Shown in pieces: positions 57,216 through 64,000 of a stretch of DNA of 64,000 nt. Below the pieces are notes generated by a model. That model saw nothing but the letters and a program-made list of their open reading frames with translations, was not told the origin of the DNA and did no database searches. This stretch comes from Hymenoscyphus infarciens (taxonomy: Eukaryota; Ascomycota; Leotiomycetes; Helotiales; Helotiaceae). The DNA lies in contig LLCB01000037.1 of the NCBI GenBank assembly GCA_001414345.1, forward strand, positions 62,001-126,000, written 5' to 3'. The position numbers and the translations under genes are program-made. Numbering within the stretch: position 1 is the stretch's first letter; each line of letters begins with the position of its first letter.

Positions 57216-58079
57216 TTAAATTTCGGAAGCACTAGTTGTGAGGCTAAAGACTGGAGCAACAGTAAACTGTCCACCCCCGCTAACAGTAGAATTCCACGGC
57301 TTCGCAATCCCTGTAACAGTACTAGCATAAGAACTAGTCGTAGTAGTAATCGTAGTTCCCCTAGCGCGTTTAGGGATAGCCGTTCTCTTTGGCGCTGCAC
57401 CACGAGCACTAGAAAGAGTATTCTTGGGGAGAAAACCACTGCCAGTTCCTGTAGGGAAGGGGCGATTCCTAGTTGGGAAAGAGCGGGTAGGTTTGATTGA
57501 CCTTGCTTGACGTTTATCGAACGTGGCAATGGTTTGCTTAGGAGGAGCACTAGAGACGTATGTCTTTTTAGAAATAGGGAGCGAACCACTTTTTACGGGG
57601 AAGGCTGTGGAGTTTTCTTTAGAGAAATATCTGGTGGGTTTATCTCCTCCTTTTACTTGTCGCTTGTTTTGAGTTGTTGGCTTGGGAATGGAACCAGAAG
57701 GTGATAATGTTTTCTTTGGGGGAAGGAGCACAGTGGTTGGGACTTTGGTGGAGTTTTTTGAGCTTGGGAAACCTTAGGAGGGCTTGAACCCGCCCTTCAC
57801 CTGACGCTTGTTCAGACCTGTGGTCTTTAGAAGGGTACCGGTGACTGGAAATGCCTTCTTTGGGAGAGAGGTGGAGTTCTTTGGTGTAGGGAATACTACT
57901 AAGGGTTTGGCAGTGCTTCTGATCTTTTGGAGTTTGTCGAGGATGACTGATGAGGTGTTAGATTGAAGGGTCTCGTTGTATGGAGCTGTTGCGTTCAAGC
58001 TTCCGGTTGATGCTGGGAGTGCTGCAACCAAAGAGGTAAGAAGTATAGCGCCTGAGGCGATGATGGATGTGAACTTCAT
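57216..58079 (-). pseudogene. Kex2-processed secreted repeat protein, split by in-frame TAA
   Basis: The frame opens at ATG 58079 with a signal peptide (MKFTSIIASGAILLTSLVAA) and runs 101 residues to TAA at 57774-57776. The same frame continues without a further stop to 57216, another 185 codons, and carries the same repeats. Four units of about 40-48 residues are visible, each ending in a dibasic KR: KRQVKGG (K91-R92 in the first part), KRQVKGG again after the stop, then KRQARS and KRTAIPKRARG. After the KR motifs the sequence repeats as FKPS-stop-GF, DKPTRYF and IKPTRSF, so the stop stands where the other units have arginine. KNST/ENST sequons recur too. This is the pattern of Kex2-processed repeat proteins, which release several peptides in the Golgi. 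I saw no usable intron that removes the stop. Alternatives are a shortened functional 101-residue precursor, read-through, or a base error. Confidence 0.72.
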
Positions 58080-61000
58080 GATGTCGAGTTGTTGGCTAGG
58101 TATGCTGTTGTAAATGTATGGCGGAAACTCTTCAATTTGCTAAGTGTGGCCTAAGCCGACTATTTATGCTCTCTAGGATGGCGCTAGTGCCTACGCTAGT
58201 GAGTAGCCACGTGACTGACATACTCCTATTCACTAGGCTTTCAACATATGCCTTGAGTGAGAGTATTCTAAAGAAAGACTTGGACGTTGTAGTGAACTTG
58301 AAGAAAAGGAAAGAAAAGAAGGAAAGGTTGAAGGAGAGTGTGTGTGATAAGATCGAAGAAGATGATCTAGAAACTATTTTCCAAGGACGAAGGTCAACGT
58401 TATATACAAAAGACACACCATTATGAGATCCATAGTAAAGATACACGAGTTAACCTATCTGGGCGCAGCTCGAAGATGGATTCCTAAAATCAATGCGTGG
58501 ATTCTTAGGAGTCACAAGATTCTCACAATACTCAAACGATCCAGAACGGAAACCCAGTTTTTCATCACGTCTGGGCAATCGGGAAAGTCCAGTCAGGGCT
58601 TTTGGTATTGAGAAGTAGGGTAAAACGAGGAGTTGAATGTATATCAAACTTGTAGGGGCCAAAGGAAGAGGGAGGCTATGGAATGGTGTTCCCACTGGCG
58701 CCATATGACCAAATGGAACATTCTCGATAACTACTCTTTTCGGGCCCCTATTTCGCAACGACGAGGAAAAAGTCTGGTAAGTTCTCATCGCGCAAAGAGT
58801 TAACCCCAAATCATGTGTCGAGGCCACACTCGCTAAACAACTTGATACAGGGAAGGATTTTTCTCTGCGATTCGTCATCTGAAATGAAACGATCCAGTCA
58901 CACAGCCGCCGCTGACCAAGAACAGCAAAAAGTAGTACTGCGATTCGATTGTGGCTTCGCAAATTTACCCAGCTTTCTGGAGGAGATATGTATTGCATCC
59001 CACCGGCTTTGGGGTAGTGGTAGTGCTGACCTCGGAGGTTTTATGTTTTAAGCTTGTCAAGGGGAGTGGAGGATGCCCTTAGAGCCTCAACCTCTTTCGT
59101 AGTTCATTGAAAGTTTCCGTACTTCGAAATCCAGTAAAAGCGCCATCCACGGTCACGCGATCTTTTTCTCAATAAAGGGATCCATATATCTCCCTTCACA
59201 CCAAGAGTAAGCAAAAATATCCAAAGCGATGGTTTGCCTCCACTGATAGAAATCGAGAAACGAATCACAGAGATAGAGGAACCTCGAAGAATCCTTTCCC
59301 CAACCCCAACAGAGATGTCTTGACACGCCAGAAAAGATGTCGGCAACATGCCAAGAGCCCGCAGGATTCATGGTGTCGACATATCGTGACGAACTGACTG
59401 TTTGGGACACCACTGACATTCTGGAACAAATAAGACACAGCCGCACACCAACTGGGAGGCAGCAGATTTCGATACGTTCCATCCATGGTGTCCATAATAG
59501 CCTATTATCCTTTGAACAGCCCGCACATCAATCATGCGTAATAAAAAAGGCTTCAATGCCCGAGTTGAATCTTTCTCCAAAACCACGAAATCCCACGTTA
59601 GGCGAACCTGAAAAAACCATGATCTCATAAGACGCTTGTCTTGGAGTCCATCTGTGCGAGAGCATATTAGTGGTGGTAGCAGCTGAGAAGTACGGCGCAT
59701 CGCAGCTAACTTCTCTAGAATCCATTAATGTTTTTTCTGGTGTTGATGTTGGAAGAAGCACTGAATTAACGTTGCGGAGAAAAATTGGGCCCGGGGAAAT
59801 AAATGCTTGAGGGGCTTGGCTCCACTGCTATGTAAAAGTAAAATGCAACAACACAACACCACGATGAGAGACTGCTCCTCGACAACACCAAACCTGCGAC
59901 CCTCTCACAGAACCGCATGCCTCCTCCAATTCTGCATCACCTAAGATGAAAGCAAACCTCGAGCTAGGCAATACAACGTTATCTCTCTGGGTTGAAACCC
60001 GCCTATACTCGACCTGTTTTACCCGTGCAACTGACGACCCTGGGTATGCCGAGGACCTCACCCCCCGCCATTCGTTTTCGACAAGGAAAGAGTGTATATA
60101 TGGAGGAGGGGATGGGGGCGTTTATACTCTGGACGTGGTCAGAGTCATTCCTTCTCCATCCTGGGCAGGTCTGGCCTCTTGGTGTTGAGGCAGAACGTTC
60201 AGTCGAGGAAGGGAACAACTTTGAACTCGGCGGGCAGGAGATAGCGAGGCGTGAAGTCGCTCCTTCCCTCAACTTCGCGAATCTCGACGAACTTCCACTG
60301 GACCTCGCTCGCCTGGTCGGAGAAACGACCTGGGTCGCGCGCCCTTGAAAGTTCCCCTTCGCGGCAACATTCGATAGACTTGATTGCCTTCACAAATGTG
60401 GGGAGGCTCTTGTCTGAGGTCTCCGAAAAAGCGACACAGGTTAAATTGAGCTGTCTGCAGAACTGCTGCTATGAAAGAGTCGAAGAATGGTTATACCCCA
60501 AAGAACGAACGCCTCGAGACGCGCCTTCAACCCTTTGCAAAATAATAAGGAATAAGGGGAAGAGAAGATAGGAGGGGTCATTGCACCGTTATTGAAATCT
60601 TGTTGGGCCGTGTTATTGGAGTTGTCAATATCGCTTCATAACTTGTCATGACGAACCTCGCGGCAACAAAAAGCATTGGCTTTTCCCAAACCGCCGAAGA
60701 ACAACACACTCCACATCTAGTCCGGGACGGATTTCGAGGCTACTTATAGTCAAGTAGAAGCCATCTTTGTCGTATCTCGGATTCTTCTCAAATCATGGGA
60801 AACAGTATATTCCGACTCTAAGCTTTGCCAAGTTTTTGACTCGATCTGGGTCAATGGCATCAATACTTCTATCCAAGATTTGATGATCCAGAGGAAGCTC
60901 TACTGGGCGACCGGTTACTTCAAGGAGACACAACAGAAGCCTTTTCTTTCCATTGATCGGCCTCGGGATATCTGCCGAAATACTTCATCTTTCCAAACCT

Positions 61001-62271
61001 GAACTGCTGCAAGATTTCAGGTTTTCCAGTCAGGCAGCTTACGCCCTCAGACGTCCCCTTTTTGATGTACTCCGGGTGTCACGATTTCTTATGCTTTATT
61101 TTTCGTGATATAACTACGGTTTAACTATTGATTGGGCGCGTTCCTGTGCCCAGGTTCGTCTCATCCAGTGTTCTAAGACGAGACGGTCGGGTGCCAGTGT
61201 GCCTGGTATCACATATATCTCACTCTCGATATAGACAGGCCAAAGTGTACGTGCCTACAGTTCGAGGGTAAAAATACCCGAAGTCCCAAATTCTCTTTTT
61301 GTTGTCAGACGGTATTGTCAGTTAACCCTATCAGCATGTATGATCTAATCCCGATTCTTGATATATGAGCTATCTGAGCAGCACAATTAATTGCCTTGCC
61401 TCTACTATTTGCGAGTGTCATACCCAAACATTTTTAAATCGCGAAGTCATGCGTCTATATGGTTTTGATAGCAATCGATTCTATCGTTTACCTTCCCCAG
61501 GTTTTGGGGGTAAAATAAGCCTTATCACTTGAAAGACCTGTTTTTTAGCGCCTTCCTGGCCACAAAATTCGTCTGGAAGTTGTTTGGCTTGCTCGCCGAT
61601 GTTGTCACCAAAGATGCGGCTGAAACGACTCTGCCCTCACCACGTTTCATCGACCCTCGACAATATCATGCATCCCCAGTTTTCTAGATCAATATCTGTC
61701 TTACAATTGGTTATTTCGCGAGAAAGCTTTGATAATTCCCCAGAAACAGAACGCGCACAGTTGTTGATCTTCAGACGAGACAACGTCAAGACTTGGGCTC
61801 ATGCTGCACAATTTCCACCATGGGAAGAATTAGAGTTTCCTCTGATCTACACTCGTCCTGCCATCCGGTCGACACAGGCAAAATCACTGGATTTGGTGTG
61901 TGCGTGCATCATATCGTTCCGACTTGCACTGTCCTGGCGATCGCCTCCGCACGGGTCAGCTCCAAGCCGAATCTAGGGATCCCTTCTTTTCATGCGATAA
62001 GTGTTCAGGTAAACGCCTGATATATTTCCAGTGCCCAGCCACGAATTGTTCTTATGCGTTTTCGCAACTTCAACGAGAATTCATTCCTTCCCTTCGCTCC
62101 TTCGTTGAGCTGCTTCTTTTTCTTTGCCTGCTAGTTCAGCGCTGCCCATGTTGGTTTGATACCACAGGAATCCCCTCAATTTTTAATACTCTCTTTTAAT
62201 TATTAATTGCGTCGAACGCAATTCCATTCGCCTTTCGAGTTTGTTAGAAAATAAGTTGGAAACAGAAGAAG
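58080..62271. other. 4.2-kb region with no recognised gene
   Basis: Normal composition with CpA/TpG present, so not a RIP block. Frames of up to 182 codons exist on both strands (for example minus 58450-58998, plus 59992-60348, plus 61584-61976) but none carries a recognisable motif, and opposing frames overlap. They may be decayed genes, untranslated regions or long non-coding RNA. The first part should contain the promoter of the Kex2 repeat gene and the last part that of the MFS gene. The 61,076-61,213 stretch starts TGTCAC and ends TATCACA like a small solo LTR but lacks a target duplication. Confidence 0.45.
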
Positions 62272-64000
62272 ATGGAGCCTCAAGTTAAAGAGCCAAAGCG
62301 TGCCCACGCAAAGAGTATTTCAGTAACGTCAACGATGTCGAGGGAAATTGTCGATACCACAACAGCACGCCAGCGCGCGAAGAAATTTGGTTCTGGAAAG
62401 CATGCAGCTGTAGAGCTAGACCCACAGCCTACTGATTCTCCGCTGGATCCTCTGGTTCGTTATTCTACCATCTTGAACGAGAAAGCAAATTGACTAACAT
62501 GTCATTAGAACTGGCCACAATGGAAAAAGGAGCTTGCTTTCGGGTCCCTACTTTTAGCCACCGCTGTTATCAGCATCTTCAAGATGATGCTTGTCAGCGT
62601 CGGTGGTGTTCTCAAGTTTGAACTGAACACGACTTGGGAAGGTGTGGCGGCATTGACTGGCTTGCCAATTATGCTGGGTGGACTCTTTGGCTTGAAGAGT
62701 GTGATAGTCTCGCAGATGATTGGAAAGAGGATCCCGTACCTCGTAAGCTCTGTTGGTTTACTCCTCTCGGCTTTCTGGACAATGCACGTCACCGGAAACT
62801 ACATGGAATTCATGGCCTCGAGAGTTATCTCGGGAATATTCTGGGGCTCTTTCGAGGCACTTGTGGTGATGTCGATCAAAGACATGTATTTCGTAAGTAG
62901 TGTATACCCTAAAATCCACCCGGACTGTGGCTAACCCCTGTACAGACGCACGAGAGATCCACTCGAATTACCATCTATAATGTGGTGAGCATTGTTTTCA
63001 CTTGGGGCTCGCCAATGCTTGGAGGCTATGTCTCTCAGAGGACTGAAGGATACAGAAACCAGATCATGGTTGTCAACATCATCCAAGCATTCTCAATTTT
63101 GCTTTTAATCCTGGCTACACCAGAGACCACATTCAAGCGCGATTCATCGAATAACACGGGTCCTTCATTCCAACCAACAACCGTCATTACCGGTTCTGCG
63201 CCTCCAACCTCTGGATTCAAAGCCTACCTCTGCAGTCTCCGGCCCACAAACGCGAATGCCACATCGAAGTTCCAATTATCGACCGCACTACTCCACGTTC
63301 GAGCCCTTTGTGCCCCAACCTCTGTTCTTACTTTCCTCCTTACCGCTCCCCTATACGCAACAGCAATCGCCGTCGCCCACCTCCTCGCCCTCCTCCTCTC
63401 ACCAAACCCAATCCTCGCACTACCAACCCAAATCGGTCTCATGTTCGCCGGGCCCCTAGTAGCCTCCCTCGTCACCTTCGCCGTCGCAGCACTAGCTTCC
63501 TACGTCCGTTCCCGCCCACCAAACCATCTCTCCACCACCCGTCGAAGCCATCTCGGATCCGCCATCCCAGGTGCTTTACTCGGCTTTGCGGGTATCGTCG
63601 CATTCGGCTTCTACGTCGAAGGAACACTCCGTCCCATCACCTCTGGTTTCGGGTCTGCGTGGTCACTTAACGATAATGCGCAGAATTTCAATGAGAGTAT
63701 CGTTTCGCTTCTCCTTGGAATTCTCGTTTCTGGTGCTGTGTTGACGAATTTTGCGACCACGAATCATATTAGATCTGTTACTCCGAGTTCGACAGAGAGC
63801 GATGCTCTTGAGGGCGCGCATAATGTTTTACAATCCTTGCTTACTGGTATCTTTGTCATTGGACTTCCACTTTGGGTTGGTGGGAATGGGGTTTTCATGT
63901 TCCCTCACTTGAAGAATACCGTCCTCGGATTGGGCGTGGCCCAAGTTGTGGTTGCTAGCACTGTTGCTGCGCTACTTTGGGTGAAGGGCGATTGCGTTAT
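62272..64000 (+). CDS. Major facilitator superfamily transporter, 3' end beyond window
   Basis: The product is a multi-pass MFS-type transporter of the plasma or an internal membrane; substrate unknown. Exons are 62272-62454, 62509-62892 and 62946 to beyond 64000. Introns are 54 and 53 bp: the first has an unusual GTTCGT donor but a perfect TGACTAAC branch site and TTAG acceptor; the second has GTAAGT and ACAG. The joins give SPLDPLNWPQWKKELAFGSL and SIKDMYFTHERSTRITIYN. The hydrophilic first 60 residues, the DPLNWPxWKK entry into the first helix, and the THERSTR loop are typical of fungal MFS proteins. At least 540 residues are visible, with about twelve hydrophobic segments, a cytoplasmic loop near residues 270-300 (ETTFKRDSSNN) and a frame still open at the window end. 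Whether further introns follow cannot be seen. Confidence 0.88.

Noticed and set aside
58450..58998. 182-codon minus-strand frame
   Set aside because: No motif, signal or splice context supports it, and a plus-strand frame overlaps; left as unassigned.
61076..61213. Possible solo LTR, TGTCAC to TATCACA
   Set aside because: Ends look right but the flanking bases (CCGGG and TATAT) do not form a target duplication and no second copy is in the window.
63308..63670. 120-codon proline/arginine-rich plus-strand frame
   Set aside because: Shadow of the third MFS exon in another phase.

Overview
This window is chromosomal DNA from a filamentous ascomycete (Pezizomycotina). The general look and several protein sequences suggest a leotiomycete close to the Botrytis/Sclerotinia group, but that placement is inference. 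The support is: genes with short (46-121 bp) GT-AG introns, fungal-specific families (2EXR, fungal tyrosinase, Kex2-processed secreted repeat protein, UstYa-like protein, Erg28), and long AT-rich tracts emptied of CpA/TpG, the signature of repeat-induced point mutation (RIP).

Layout. (1) 1-19,600 is gene-rich and of normal composition: an HDDC2-type HD-domain nucleotidase (-), a four-pass membrane protein (+), an F-box protein (-), a 2EXR protein (+), galactose-1-phosphate uridylyltransferase gal7 (+), erg28 (-) divergent from a very-long-chain 3-ketoacyl-CoA reductase (+), and the scaffold nucleoporin of the Nup155/Nup170 family (+). (2) 19,600-33,840 and 36,000-44,430 are two RIP-degraded blocks of nested transposable elements around one intact gene island (33,873-35,786, a mitochondrial AIM9-like phosphotransferase). 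(3) 44,430-51,590 holds a small membrane protein with two HxxHC motifs and a secreted GH3 beta-glucosidase. (4) 51,600-53,930 is a smaller RIP block with a hAT-like MITE. (5) 53,930-64,000 holds a seven-exon secreted tyrosinase, a convergent Kex2-processed repeat protein broken by one in-frame stop, a long stretch without recognisable genes, and the 5' part of an MFS transporter that runs off the window.

The repeat blocks are unusually readable. One non-coding LTR element family (LTRs about 309-365 bp, 5-bp target duplications) is present as four two-LTR copies plus one palindromic copy made of two LTRs head to head. One copy sits inside a 955-bp tandem duplication, so the neighbouring duplicate shows the empty site. 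Two Tc1/mariner-type TIR elements with TA duplications, one hAT-like MITE with an 8-bp duplication, and one long-TIR fold-back element were also delimited. No copy shows a gag-pol reading frame.

Functional links. Erg28 and the ketoreductase are both ER lipid-biosynthesis proteins and share one 579-bp divergent promoter. The tyrosinase and the Kex2 repeat precursor are convergent neighbours 0.8 kb apart, and the HxxHC protein lies about 10 kb away. These are the three protein types found in ustiloxin-like (dikaritin) peptide clusters, so the locus is worth testing, although the repeats lack a conserved tyrosine core. Exon boundaries were read by eye from splice signals, reading frame and family resemblance; no alignment or database search was run.
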